Source of the DNA: Mesorhizobium sp. L-8-3
GTDB taxonomy: Bacteria > Pseudomonadota > Alphaproteobacteria > Rhizobiales > Rhizobiaceae
DNA length: 64,000 nt
Assembly (NCBI RefSeq): GCF_016756615.1
Contig: NZ_AP023262.1
Location: forward strand, 5,581,501-5,645,500
Direction: 5' to 3'
Shown here in pieces: positions 18,501 through 26,465 of the stretch. Under the pieces are notes generated by a model. It did no database searches, was not told where the DNA came from, and was given only the letters and a program-made list of their open reading frames with translations. Each line of letters opens with the position of its first letter. The stretch's first letter is position 1. The position numbers and the translations under genes are program-made.

Positions 18501-18988
18501 ACAGCCGTCTCGGACGTGAGCTTTCCAAGTCGACGTTGAAAGCCTTCCAGCGAGCCGCCGAGATCCGGGATGCATTCTTCCCGCAAGGTGGGTCGGCGCC
18601 GGGCGTGAGCATCACCTTCACGCCGTTCTCGCTGCATGTCGACGCCGACATGGCCCTGCTCGACGTGAACGGCCAGATCGTCCAGAGCCACCAGACCGGC
18701 AGCGTGCCGTCGACCTTCAACTGGCCCGGCAGCACCTCGTCGGGCGGCGCCGGCCTAAGCCTGACCCCGGAGATCCCAGGACGGGAATTCGCCGTCCATT
18801 TCGACGGTCCATGGGCGCTGATGCGTCTTCTCGATGGCGCAGCCTCGCTCAGCCCCAGCGACAACGGACTGGAGGCGCGGTTCCTCATAGGCGGACGCGA
18901 CGTCGCCTACACCATTCGCGCCGGCTCGGGGGTCAACCCCCTGGTCCTGCCGGCGCTCTCCGAATTCAGCTGCCCGGACCAGTTATGA
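15527..18988 (+). CDS. tssM: T6SS membrane complex protein TssM (IcmF)
   Basis: The 1153-residue length is normal for TssM. Two N-terminal transmembrane helices (about 5-27 and 43-65) precede a cytoplasmic NTPase domain. Its Walker A is GRQDAGKTAA near residue 113, which keeps GKT but lacks the usual first-loop glycine. WWLAEEAVFIDTPGRL is the G3-like region. A third transmembrane helix lies at about 402-424 (GGLAAFVLGAATLIG), followed by the long periplasmic IcmF-related part and the TssM C-terminal domain (FDGPWALMRLLDGA). It pairs with TssL to span the inner membrane and periplasm. Confidence 0.94.
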   Translation: MRSWIVGSISAIALACFAAAVWYAGPMIGFNGERPFEPVWVRAAIVAAAFLLAGAWGVLMLLRRPATHPPHVAEADVATGNPELLKRLNEALGTPRSSKRKIADKQPWYLVIGRQDAGKTAAIANWGLRPDASRSAREAATQQCDWWLAEEAVFIDTPGRLTMQDSNSATDRKSWLALLSLLGKSRAGQPIDGVIVVISLKDVIALESEALAAQAHAIRNRLQEIQDRLTTEFGVYLLFSMADLVPGFAEFFGRFDDSRRGKVWGAMFQPQDREERTAGSRVGKEFDALVQRLSQETTDRLYHEPDPIARIAIFGFPLQFASLKQRIVDLAGRMFEPAAYSAVPKLRGFYFSSARQTGAAAEYTGSAHGVDFFLRDLLTKVIPAETGWKSRDRPALRPAALLRYGGLAAFVLGAATLIGAWGVSFVRNRALVDSTQALIKQVHVGNNSPLGSTEVTGVDLENIVETLALLRDLPAGYDSGETSTPLQERFGLSQRAKLNSASKEAYRQALERLLRSRLVLQVESAIRTKLAEPIELYEPLKVYLMLGGQAPRIDDELIIAWIKQDWEQNRYPGPANREGRDELERHLRAMLDLDDGRGPTYELDRSLVETAQRSLSRMDMADLARALVNSAIHSAGLDDFSVAARAGPQSPLVFEARDGRGIAALRVPGIYTWSGFNEFFLPQLATVAQKVVDDQWVMGAGGAQVGVEEQLDRLGPELLERYGRDFLATWTKLLDNLKLRPMTEDKPDYASLSAASSPTSPITQLVEAVADETALTRDLRAGEDTEPAPGAMESMAKGLARIGVDLPSGKSQSRAGGAFKRPTNQIPGANIEAHFKPFQILVDGNPGGRPIDALIQNFHNVLRSLVMATNSPAQAERANANLQLQVHNLRANASRLPKQLASMVNAAADDFEGDVARTSIAQLNKLLAEAVTEPCNRLVTNAYPFARRSDRDASLTDFARLFAPGGVIDRFFAQNLAPLADLSGRDWQWRQDSRLGRELSKSTLKAFQRAAEIRDAFFPQGGSAPGVSITFTPFSLHVDADMALLDVNGQIVQSHQTGSVPSTFNWPGSTSSGGAGLSLTPEIPGREFAVHFDGPWALMRLLDGAASLSPSDNGLEARFLIGGRDVAYTIRAGSGVNPLVLPALSEFSCPDQL

Positions 18989-19076
18989 CTTACCGAAACG
19001 CCTGAAACTGTGGCAGACTGGAAACAGCGAGCGCAGACAGCGCCACAGCGGGCGCTCGGGAATTGCTGGGAGGCAC

Positions 19077-19847
19077 ATGGGCCAGGTCGCGCTCGCGGTC
19101 GAGAGCTATGGCGTCAGCCATAGAGGTTGCGTGCGCCAGATAAACGAGGACCGTTTTCTGATCGATGCCGACAGTGGGATCTGGCTGGTGGCCGACGGCA
19201 TGGGAGGACATGACTCCGGTGAGGTCGCGTCCGCGAGCATCGTCGAGCATCTCGCGACGGTGGGGACGGCCAATTCGCCCAGGGACCTTCGCGCACGTTT
19301 CGAGGATCGGCTGAGCCGGGCTCATGAGGACATCCGGAAGCTCTCGGAAGCGCGCGGCGAGACCGTCGGCTCGACCATCGCGGCACTGCTCGCGATCGAC
19401 GGCAGCTTCGCCTGCCTCTGGGTGGGCGACAGCAGGATCTATCTCGTCCGCGACGGTGTGATCGTCCAGATCTCGCACGATCACACCGAAGTCCAGGAAC
19501 TTCTCGATCGCGGCGTCATCACTTCGGAGGAGGCGCGATACTGGCCGCGCCGCAACGTCATTACTCGTGCCGTCGGCGTCAGTGAGGATGTCCTCATCGA
19601 TTACGAGCAAGGGAAGACCCTGCCTGGCGATATCTTCGTCCTGGCCAGCGATGGCCTGACGGCGCATGTCAGCGACTCCGAGATCAGGGCGGCCGTCCTT
19701 TCGGCGGCTCCACAGGATGCCTGCAATGCGCTGCTCGAAACGGTGCTGTCGCGAGGCGGAACCGACAATGTAACGATCGTCATCGTCAATATCGGTGCGG
19801 CGCGGGCGGGTAAAACCGCCGCCCGGCAGGGACACAAAGCGCCATGA
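19077..19847 (+). CDS. pppA: PP2C-type Ser/Thr phosphatase (PppA-like)
   Basis: The 256-residue single-domain PP2C phosphatase carries the metal-binding motifs NEDRFL, LVADGMGGHDSGE and GGTDNVTIVIV, plus GSTIAALLAID and LWVGDSRIYLV. In T6SS regulation the phosphatase PppA reverses phosphorylation of the FHA protein by the kinase PpkA. It overlaps the kinase gene by four bases (ATGA) and lies 88 bases after tssM, and tagH is found about 10 kb downstream. The symbol is assigned by context and family. Confidence 0.88.
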   Translation: MGQVALAVESYGVSHRGCVRQINEDRFLIDADSGIWLVADGMGGHDSGEVASASIVEHLATVGTANSPRDLRARFEDRLSRAHEDIRKLSEARGETVGSTIAALLAIDGSFACLWVGDSRIYLVRDGVIVQISHDHTEVQELLDRGVITSEEARYWPRRNVITRAVGVSEDVLIDYEQGKTLPGDIFVLASDGLTAHVSDSEIRAAVLSAAPQDACNALLETVLSRGGTDNVTIVIVNIGAARAGKTAARQGHKAP

Positions 19848-21976
19848 GTTCCGACGAGAAGACGCGAATTCAACCCGAAACGACCCGTGCCGCGGCGGGA
19901 ACACAGCTCAGCGGCATCTACGAGCTCGACGAGCGCCTCGCCTCGGGCGGCATGGGAGAAGTCTATCGCGGCCACAATATCCAGACCGGCGACCTCGTGG
20001 CGATCAAGATCGTGCTTCCCGAATTCGCCCGCGACCAGACGATCCTTTCGCTGTTCCGCAAGGAGGCGTCGATACTCAACCGTCTGTCGCACGATGCGAT
20101 CGTCCGCTATCACGTCTTCACGATCGATCCGGCTATAGGCCGTCCCTATCTGGCGATGGAATTTGTGGACGGCGAGTCCTTGTTCGACGTGATGCGTCGC
20201 GGTCCAATGCCAACGGACGATGTGCGCAGGCTCTGTATTCGCCTCGCTGCGGGGCTCGGCGCGGTCCACGAAGCGCATACGCTCCACCGCGACCTTTCGC
20301 CCGACAACATCATCCTGCCGGGAGGGCGGGTGGACCGGGCGAAGATCATCGATTTCGGCATAGCGCGATCCGCCGGCATAGGCGACGGAACGCTGATCGG
20401 CGGCAGGTTCGCCGGCAAATACAACTACGTGTCGCCCGAGCAGCTCGGCCTTTTCGGAGGCGAGGTCAGCGAGAAATCCGACATCTACAGTCTGGGGCTG
20501 GTGCTCGCGGCGGCACTGCGTGGAAAGCCCATCGAGATGAGCGGGTCCCAGGTCGAAATCGTCGAGAAACGTCGCACGGTTCCGGACCTGACCAGCATAG
20601 ATGACGATTTCCGGCCAGTGATCGAAGCCATGCTGCAGCCGGACCCGGCGGATCGACCGTCCAGCATGTACGAGATCGTCGAAATGGCGCGGGCGGATCT
20701 CCCGGCGGGCGGCGACCACACCGAACGATCCAGAGCGGCAGGCGTGGCGCAATCCTCGCCTTATCGTGACGCTTCGCTTCACCCATGGCTGGAGGAGCCC
20801 TCGTCGGCCGCCACGCCAACTTCGCCCGTTGCAGGCAAGGCGAGCACTCCGCCGACCGATCAATCATGGGCGCCTGGCAGCGCCCAGCCCGGCTTCGTGT
20901 CGCACAGGCGTCCCGTGCTCCTGGACCAGGCCCGCCCGGCTCCGGCACGTGCCGGGCAGGCAACTCGCGGACGATGGTGGAAGAACAGGACCACGATCGT
21001 CGCCATATCGGTTATCGTCGTGGCGCTGGGCATGGGTGCCGGTGCCTATTTCGGAGGCGTCTTCGGTCCCGTTCCTCAGCCCCGGGAGCCAGCTCGCGTT
21101 CCCGTGCCCCTCTCCGAACCGGAAGTGACCAAGCCACCGGCGGGCGCCGGGGGCGGTACTGACGGCGGGACAAGCGAACGGCAAAGTGCCCCCGGGAGCA
21201 TGGCGCGCGAGCCGTCGGCGCCTGGTTCTGCTTCGCCGTCTGTGGAGCCGCCTGCGGCGAAGGACCCGGACGACCTGCAATCCGACGAGGGGGCGGGCCG
21301 GCTCGCCGATCCGCGCCAGCCGCCCGGCCCAGCGACCGTTGCATTGGACGGCGTGGCGGATCGTATCTCATGGTTGCGCGAATATGCCGGCGGCGACTGC
21401 TTCTTCGCGACGACGACATCGGCCACCGATACGGCGATCGAAATCGAAGGCTTCGGAACGGACGTCCAACCGTTTCAAGAGATGATGAAGGCCTTCCAAT
21501 CCAGGTTCGATATCGAGCCGGAAGTGGGCGTCCGGCTCATAGAGCCCGCGCAATGCGCCGTAACGGACTTCCTGCGCGGGCTCGGCGCGGGTGAAGTCCC
21601 GCAGCTGACGCTCTATCGTACATCGGTCGAAAGTAATTCGCCGGTGAGCGGCGCGCTCAAACTGGCTCCCGGGCGCAAGTCCAGCCTTCTGCTGATCGAC
21701 CACAAAGGCATGGCTTTCAATCTCGACGACCGGGTTGCCATCGAAGCGGACACCGCCTCGTTCAGCATCCCGATCGGGCTGAGTGCCGCCGACCGAGCGG
21801 GAGGAAAGGCTGTTCCACAGATCATCATGGCGATCAGTGCCTCCGGCGACATCGAGGCCGCGTCGTTTCAAAAGCCGACGCCGGCGTCGGAGGTGCTGCC
21901 CAAGATTCTGGCCGAGATTCAGGCGAAGGGAATTGGCGGCGCAGCCACGGCCAAATACTTCCGGCTTGGCGGATAG
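19844..21976 (+). CDS. ppkA: Transmembrane Ser/Thr protein kinase (PpkA-like) with periplasmic C-terminal domain
   Basis: Residues about 24-290 are a complete Hanks-type kinase: LASGGMGEVYRG loop, catalytic Lys in VAIKIV, LHRDLSPDNIIL and IIDFGIA. A Pro-rich linker leads to one transmembrane helix at about 382-404. A second Pro/Ser-rich stretch follows, then a 208-residue C-terminal domain (about 503-710) that should lie in the periplasm. This domain has cysteines near 519 and 571 and resembles the last 208 residues of the convergent TonB-like protein. The kinase is expected to phosphorylate TagH and trigger T6SS assembly; the C-terminal domain is a candidate sensor. Confidence 0.9.
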   Translation: MSSDEKTRIQPETTRAAAGTQLSGIYELDERLASGGMGEVYRGHNIQTGDLVAIKIVLPEFARDQTILSLFRKEASILNRLSHDAIVRYHVFTIDPAIGRPYLAMEFVDGESLFDVMRRGPMPTDDVRRLCIRLAAGLGAVHEAHTLHRDLSPDNIILPGGRVDRAKIIDFGIARSAGIGDGTLIGGRFAGKYNYVSPEQLGLFGGEVSEKSDIYSLGLVLAAALRGKPIEMSGSQVEIVEKRRTVPDLTSIDDDFRPVIEAMLQPDPADRPSSMYEIVEMARADLPAGGDHTERSRAAGVAQSSPYRDASLHPWLEEPSSAATPTSPVAGKASTPPTDQSWAPGSAQPGFVSHRRPVLLDQARPAPARAGQATRGRWWKNRTTIVAISVIVVALGMGAGAYFGGVFGPVPQPREPARVPVPLSEPEVTKPPAGAGGGTDGGTSERQSAPGSMAREPSAPGSASPSVEPPAAKDPDDLQSDEGAGRLADPRQPPGPATVALDGVADRISWLREYAGGDCFFATTTSATDTAIEIEGFGTDVQPFQEMMKAFQSRFDIEPEVGVRLIEPAQCAVTDFLRGLGAGEVPQLTLYRTSVESNSPVSGALKLAPGRKSSLLLIDHKGMAFNLDDRVAIEADTASFSIPIGLSAADRAGGKAVPQIIMAISASGDIEAASFQKPTPASEVLPKILAEIQAKGIGGAATAKYFRLGG

Positions 21977-21986
21977 GCCGGAGGCC

Positions 21987-23717
21987 TCACCTGACGATGA
22001 CAGACGCCATGCCGAAATCGACTGTGCTGCCCCTGCGCCTGATCTCGGCGCGGAGCTCGTCGAAAAAAGCGGCCGCCTGTTCTCCCTCCTGCAACGAGAA
22101 CGTCTCGAGCGCTTCGTCGCTGGCGATTGCCACGAGAAGCTGCTCCGTACCGACAGGGCCGTCGGTGAGAGTGAGGGGTGCCCGAAAGCCGACCGTTCCA
22201 TCGCTTTCCAGGAACAACTGCTCTACTTCCTGCACTTTGCCCTCGTCGTCCACCACGACGAGATAGAGGCGGTTGCGGCTCAGGTTGCTGATGCGCCCGG
22301 AAAGCTCGTCCCCGCTTGCGATTTCGCTGACGGCAAGCTCTACCAGCAGGCGCGGCTCCGGATAGCCTTCGAGACCGCCGGCGAAGGCAAGAGCGGCACA
22401 TTGCGCGTCCGTCACGACATGTCCGCGAACGTCGATCGGAACCTCGATCAATCGCCGAATGCGCCGCTGGAGCTCACTCACAGGGCTGGCCGCGGTGGCG
22501 AAGCCGTTCACGCTTATGGCTTCACCCCTGGCGGACGCGAGTGCCAGGAAGCACTGGCTGTTCATTTGCCCGGAGATGAGGTCGAGGATCTTTGCGAGTG
22601 CTTCGGCGGCGCTTTCCCGGGGCCGGATCAGGCGCTGCTGCTCCTGTGGTATCATCGCAATCCTGGGCTCCGGCGCTTCATCAACCGCAGTGACGACCTG
22701 CCCGGCACCGGAGGGCGAAAGTGCGGGCGGACCCGCGCGCTTCGGCGGCGCTTCAAGCGCCGGCCGGGCAGGCGGCAGGGCCGTCGCTGGGAGCGTACTG
22801 GGCTCCACCGGGCGTGGCGGCGCCGTCGATGGCGACGGCGACCCGCGCTGCTGAAGCGGCGCAAGAGATAGCGACGGACGGGTTGGAGCCGCCGTCGCGG
22901 CCGGCGATCCGACAGCGCTCGCGACCGATGGGTCCGAGCGTGGCCGCTGCGAGATCATCGGCTCGACGATGGGTGCGGTTGCCGCCGGCGCCACGGAACC
23001 GGCCGTCGACCGACGCAAACTGGTTGCCTCCACTGCGGACAGATGACGCTGTAGGGGCGTCGCTTCGACCGCCGGATCAGCGAGGGAAGGCGACGGCGCC
23101 TTTGCTGAATCCGTGCTCGGTGCGACCAGGGGGAACCGTGCGGTCGATTGCGCCGATGGCCCGCTCTGCTGGCGAGGTGCAACCGACCCCGGACGAGGAA
23201 CCGGGGCGGCCGTCGGGGCCTTCGGCTGCGATGCGATCGTATTTTCGATCGATCGATCCGCGGACGCATCGGTCAGGACCGTCGGCGCGACGATGCGCGC
23301 GACCGACCCCGGCGTCACGAGGCCCGGCAAGGGAAGGTGCAGGTTCCCCGCTTCCGATTCGGATGCGGTGGGCACCGCCACAACGGGGGTCGCCGCACGC
23401 GGCAGAACCGGCGTGGCCGCTGTCAGGTCTCCGCGGTTCGGCACGAGACGAAGTGCCGTCGGCGGCTGGCTGGCGATCTCCTTTTGCCCGACTGCAGTCG
23501 CCGTTCCTGCCGAGGGAGCCACCGGAGCCAATGCCAAGGGAGGACTTGCCTCGCCGACGTGGGCGCGACGGATGGAATAGAGGGCGATGCTCGTACTCGG
23601 CGGTTCCCTCGGCCGGCTCGCCGGCACGAGGATCAGGCCCGTTGTGATCGCTGCGTGCAATGCCAGCGAAGCGCAGAAGGCGCCAAGCCAAAGCGCCGGC
23701 TCCGATTGTCGCTTCAT
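21987..23717 (-). CDS. TonB-like energy transducer with C-terminal domain shared with the PpkA-like kinase
   Basis: The ATG at 23717 overlaps the ExbD2 stop (ATGA), giving 576 residues. A single N-terminal membrane helix (about residues 8-28) carries S17-x3-H21 (ASLALHAA), the SxxxH motif that TonB uses to couple to ExbB/ExbD. Residues about 40-360 are a long Pro/Ala/Ser-rich span as in TonB or TolA. The last 208 residues (about 369-576) are not a TonB C-terminal domain. They align by eye with the end of the kinase encoded head-on 10 bases away, sharing CFxA, QCA, LSG and an acidic strand before the end. Cys389 and Cys440 match the kinase pair. A proton-driven periplasmic role in T6SS control or assembly is inferred. 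Confidence 0.72.
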   Translation of the reverse strand: MKRQSEPALWLGAFCASLALHAAITTGLILVPASRPREPPSTSIALYSIRRAHVGEASPPLALAPVAPSAGTATAVGQKEIASQPPTALRLVPNRGDLTAATPVLPRAATPVVAVPTASESEAGNLHLPLPGLVTPGSVARIVAPTVLTDASADRSIENTIASQPKAPTAAPVPRPGSVAPRQQSGPSAQSTARFPLVAPSTDSAKAPSPSLADPAVEATPLQRHLSAVEATSLRRSTAGSVAPAATAPIVEPMISQRPRSDPSVASAVGSPAATAAPTRPSLSLAPLQQRGSPSPSTAPPRPVEPSTLPATALPPARPALEAPPKRAGPPALSPSGAGQVVTAVDEAPEPRIAMIPQEQQRLIRPRESAAEALAKILDLISGQMNSQCFLALASARGEAISVNGFATAASPVSELQRRIRRLIEVPIDVRGHVVTDAQCAALAFAGGLEGYPEPRLLVELAVSEIASGDELSGRISNLSRNRLYLVVVDDEGKVQEVEQLFLESDGTVGFRAPLTLTDGPVGTEQLLVAIASDEALETFSLQEGEQAAAFFDELRAEIRRRGSTVDFGMASVIVR

Positions 23718-24127
23718 GGACCGGCTCCGGCAATCGTCTCCCGCATCGTTACGATCCGGACCGGGACACCAGCCGCGTCGACACGCGCCAGGACCTCGAG
23801 AAAGTCGCGGCCGGCCATCGAGCGGTCTGCAAGGACATTCAGGAAGCCACCTGCGGATGCCGCCTCGCGGACCATCGTCGGGAACTCGTCCATGGTCAGC
23901 GGCGCGCCATCGAGGGAGAGCGAACGGTCCGCCGCAATCAGCAGAAGCGGCCGCGGGAGCCGCTCCAACGGCAGGTCCAGCGTGACCGGGACATCCGTCT
24001 CCAGTTCGTTGCGTTTGATCAGGCTGCCGGTTGCCAGGTAGAAAAGCAGCAGCAGGAAAACGATGTTGATGACGGTCAGCGAGAAGTCGTGCCGCGGCCG
24101 TCTGGGGCGAGACGGGAGGTAGCTCAT
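23714..24127 (-). CDS. ExbD/TolR-family protein lacking the membrane aspartate
   Basis: The 137-residue protein has a short basic cytoplasmic start, one membrane helix (about 17-36, INIVFLLLLFYLATG) and a periplasmic ExbD-like domain. ExbD and TolR need an Asp at the start of this helix for proton flow; here the codon is AAC, so the residue is Asn (LTVIN against LTPLID in the gene before it). It overlaps both neighbours by four bases. It probably forms a heteromer with the preceding, Asp-containing ExbD. Confidence 0.82.
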   Translation of the reverse strand: MSYLPSRPRRPRHDFSLTVINIVFLLLLFYLATGSLIKRNELETDVPVTLDLPLERLPRPLLLIAADRSLSLDGAPLTMDEFPTMVREAASAGGFLNVLADRSMAGRDFLEVLARVDAAGVPVRIVTMRETIAGAGP

Positions 24128-24573
24128 GGCGTGCTCCCGGTCGCATCGACCAGCGTCACCCTCCCGGCGGAGACCGCTTGAAGGGCCTCGAGGGTGGTGA
24201 CGATGTCCTGGACGCTCGCCGACCTCGTGGCAATCAGCAGGAAGCCGGTGGAGCCACGCGAAATCAGGTGGCTGAGCGCCGGCTGGAGTTCTTCAAAGGG
24301 GATGGCCTCGCCACCGACGCTGACGAAACCGTGTGAGACCCGGATGGCGAGGTCGCGTGTCCGCGCGGCATCGCCCGTCTGGTTTCCGTCCTCGATTCCG
24401 GTCGCGACGTTCCCGATCGGCATGAGGGAATAAGGTGCGATCTGGGACGACAACATGAAGAAGATGAGCAGCAGGAACATGATGTCGATCAGCGGCGTCA
24501 GTGCGAACAAGGCACGTCGGCGTGCGGGCTGCCAGCGTATCCTGTGCCGGCCCACGGTGATCTCCCGTTTCAA
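24124..24573 (-). CDS. exbD: ExbD/TolR-family biopolymer transport protein
   Basis: The most economical start is TTG at 24573, which overlaps the ExbB stop (TTGA) and gives 149 residues; longer in-frame versions would run inside exbB. One membrane helix contains the full ExbD motif LTPLIDIMFLLLIFFML, with the proton-carrying Asp near residue 27. A periplasmic ExbD domain follows (VGGEAIPFEELQPAL, LLIATRSASVQDIV). It is the second gene of the coupled exbB-exbD-exbD-tonB-like operon. Confidence 0.85.
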   Translation of the reverse strand: MKREITVGRHRIRWQPARRRALFALTPLIDIMFLLLIFFMLSSQIAPYSLMPIGNVATGIEDGNQTGDAARTRDLAIRVSHGFVSVGGEAIPFEELQPALSHLISRGSTGFLLIATRSASVQDIVTTLEALQAVSAGRVTLVDATGSTP

Positions 24574-25268
24574 GCCGTTGCCGGGCGGGTCGCGGTGCCG
24601 GGCTCCTCTCGCTCCCGCGCCGCGCCACGCTGGCCGGAATCTGCCCCCGCCTCGACGCTGAGCACGGCACCGATCGCCGCGTCCATGGTCGCTCGTTCGT
24701 CCTCCACCCGCGAGTCGAGCCATACCCAGACGAAGTAGAAAGGAATGGCTATGGCGAGCCCCGCGGCCGTCGTCAGAAGCGCAGCCCAGATGCCGGTCGC
24801 CAACGCGGATGGATCAATGGCGCCGCTGCGCTGGGACAACTCGCCGAAGGCGGAAATCATGCCGATAACCGTGCCGAGCAGCCCCATCATAGGCGCGGCC
24901 TGCACCACCGATTCCAGGATTCGCAGATAGCGCGACAGCTCGGTCAGTTGGTCGAGCGCCGTCTGCCCGGCAATTTCCTGGGCCCGTTGCCGATCTCCCG
25001 GGTGCCGCATGAGGGATTTCATCGCGCTGACCACCGTGGCCGAAGCCGGCGAGGTCTCCCTGGCCGCCTCGTCGAGTGCCCTCGCCCGGTCACCCGTGGC
25101 CCAGATGGCAACGGCATTTCGAGCCGCCCGCGACCGCCCGGCGCCCATGCGGGCGAGTTGGACGACCTTGAAGATGGCCACCGTGGTCGCGACGATGGAG
25201 ACGGCAACCAAGGCTATCAGCACCGGGCCGCCGGCCGAACCCAGTTGATCGATCAGGACGTCGAGCAT
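24570..25268 (-). CDS. exbB: MotA/TolQ/ExbB proton channel family protein
   Basis: The 232-residue protein has three membrane helices (about 13-33, 125-145, 160-182). It keeps the conserved proton-path motifs APMMGLLGTVIGM and ALLTTAAGLAIAIP, each with the key Thr. It is the motor subunit expected to form a pentameric channel around the two ExbD proteins. It starts the operon that ends with the TonB-like protein and lies 13 bases after the small exported protein gene. Finding such a motor inside a T6SS regulatory block is uncommon. Confidence 0.9.
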   Translation of the reverse strand: MLDVLIDQLGSAGGPVLIALVAVSIVATTVAIFKVVQLARMGAGRSRAARNAVAIWATGDRARALDEAARETSPASATVVSAMKSLMRHPGDRQRAQEIAGQTALDQLTELSRYLRILESVVQAAPMMGLLGTVIGMISAFGELSQRSGAIDPSALATGIWAALLTTAAGLAIAIPFYFVWVWLDSRVEDERATMDAAIGAVLSVEAGADSGQRGAAREREEPGTATRPATA

Positions 25269-25281
25269 CGGCGGTCCCCGG

Positions 25282-25704
25282 CTACAGCCCGAAGGATATC
25301 GACGTGCGCGCCGTCGTCTTCAGGGCATCTATGCATATCGTCGAGTTCTTCCCCTCGGCGACGCATTCGGTGATGTCGTTGATCAGCAGGCGCGAAATCG
25401 TCGCGCAGGACTGGCCGGCAAGGTCGAACTGCACGACTTTCGTCTTGCCCGCCGGAAGGCGGCCGAACTGGAAGACGAGCGACTGGCCGACCTTGCCTTG
25501 TTTGTCGAAGGTGAAGACGTCGAAGGACGTCTTGTCGAGCAGTACTCCTGTCCCGTTCATGGCGACATAGGCAAGCCGACAGCCGCCGTCGACGTCCACG
25601 GCATCGTTCAGCTCGATCGAAAGGGCCTTTTCCTCCGCCGCGGCAGGCGTCGCGCTGACCCCGACCGAAGCAATGATGCGATAGAGCAACTTCCGACAGG
25701 CCAT
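25282..25704 (-). CDS. Conserved exported protein of unknown function
   Basis: ATG at 25704 is preceded by a GGGAG ribosome site and gives 140 residues with a signal peptide (about 1-24, cut after TPAAA). The mature part is beta-rich with four cysteines (GGCRLAY, QSCATI, TECVAEG, STICIDAL), suggesting two disulfides. FQFGRLPAGKTKVVQF is its most recognisable stretch. I do not recognise the family. It is the first gene of the exbBD-tonB-like operon and diverges from the DUF1036 gene, so it is probably a periplasmic partner of that system. Confidence 0.7.
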   Translation of the reverse strand: MACRKLLYRIIASVGVSATPAAAEEKALSIELNDAVDVDGGCRLAYVAMNGTGVLLDKTSFDVFTFDKQGKVGQSLVFQFGRLPAGKTKVVQFDLAGQSCATISRLLINDITECVAEGKNSTICIDALKTTARTSISFGL

Positions 25705-26051
25705 CAACGCATCTCCCAGGCTGCAATGCGTCAAGCTTATCCGCCAACTCAATCTAGGCGCTTCCTCGCGGCCAGGGAATAGCGAATGGACCGTGAAGCC
25801 AGAGTGAAAGCCTGTTGCCCAAAGCAGGTTTCCTCCGACAAGAACCTGCGACAAGAGAAGAGACCGGCAGGTGAAGCGCGGGCGAAGCCACGCAAGCCTG
25901 CTTAGGGTCGGCCGTTCGCGATCATCAAGTCTTTGCCATTTCGGAAATGGTCGTCGATAATGGCGCCGGTCTGTGGCGGGCCGGCCCATCGTCCGCGGGC
26001 AAGGCTCGGACGGCAATGGCAACGTCGCGACGGTTACCGGAAACCGGCCAG
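25705..26051. promoter_or_regulatory. Divergent intergenic region before the exported-protein and DUF1036 genes
   Basis: This 347-bp stretch lies between the minus-strand exported-protein gene and the plus-strand DUF1036 gene and should carry both promoters. In-frame upstream starts for both genes exist here, but the encoded residues lack exported-protein features and clear ribosome sites. No RNA gene or clear palindrome was found. Confidence 0.35.
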
Positions 26052-26465
26052 ATGGCAAAGGCTCGAGCGGCGCTTCTGGCGCTCATCATCGCGCTGCTCC
26101 TTTCGACGGCGGCTCGGGCCGAGTTCACCGTGTGCAACCAGACGCTCGACGTGGTCAATCTGGCCGTCGGCCAGGAGATCGACAGCGCGTTCCAGACGGA
26201 CGGCTGGTGGACGGTCGGCGCAAATCAGTGCGTCAATGTCATCCGCGAAGAGCTGAGCAACCGCTATATCTATGTCTACGCAACCGACGTTTTCGGTCAT
26301 CCGATACTCAGCGGCGCGACCGACATGTGCATCGAGAAGCGGCGCTTCACCATTCGCGGAATAGAGGAGTGCTGGCAACGCGGCCACATCGCCGCTGCCT
26401 TTTACGAGGTCGACACGCTCGCTCAGGTCCGTTGGACCCTGTTCCTCACGGGGCAAGGCCCATGA
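26052..26465 (+). CDS. DUF1036 exported protein
   Basis: ATG at 26052 starts a clear signal peptide (MAKARAALLALIIALLL, cut after AARA); the upstream in-frame start would bury it. The 137-residue product matches DUF1036: FTVCNQT, LAVG, GWWTVGANQCVNVI, RYIYVYATD and CIEKRRFTI. Such proteins are small periplasmic proteins common in Alphaproteobacteria, of unknown function. Its stop overlaps the start of the M23/transglycosylase gene (ATGA), so the two act from one transcript. Confidence 0.85.
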   Translation: MAKARAALLALIIALLLSTAARAEFTVCNQTLDVVNLAVGQEIDSAFQTDGWWTVGANQCVNVIREELSNRYIYVYATDVFGHPILSGATDMCIEKRRFTIRGIEECWQRGHIAAAFYEVDTLAQVRWTLFLTGQGP

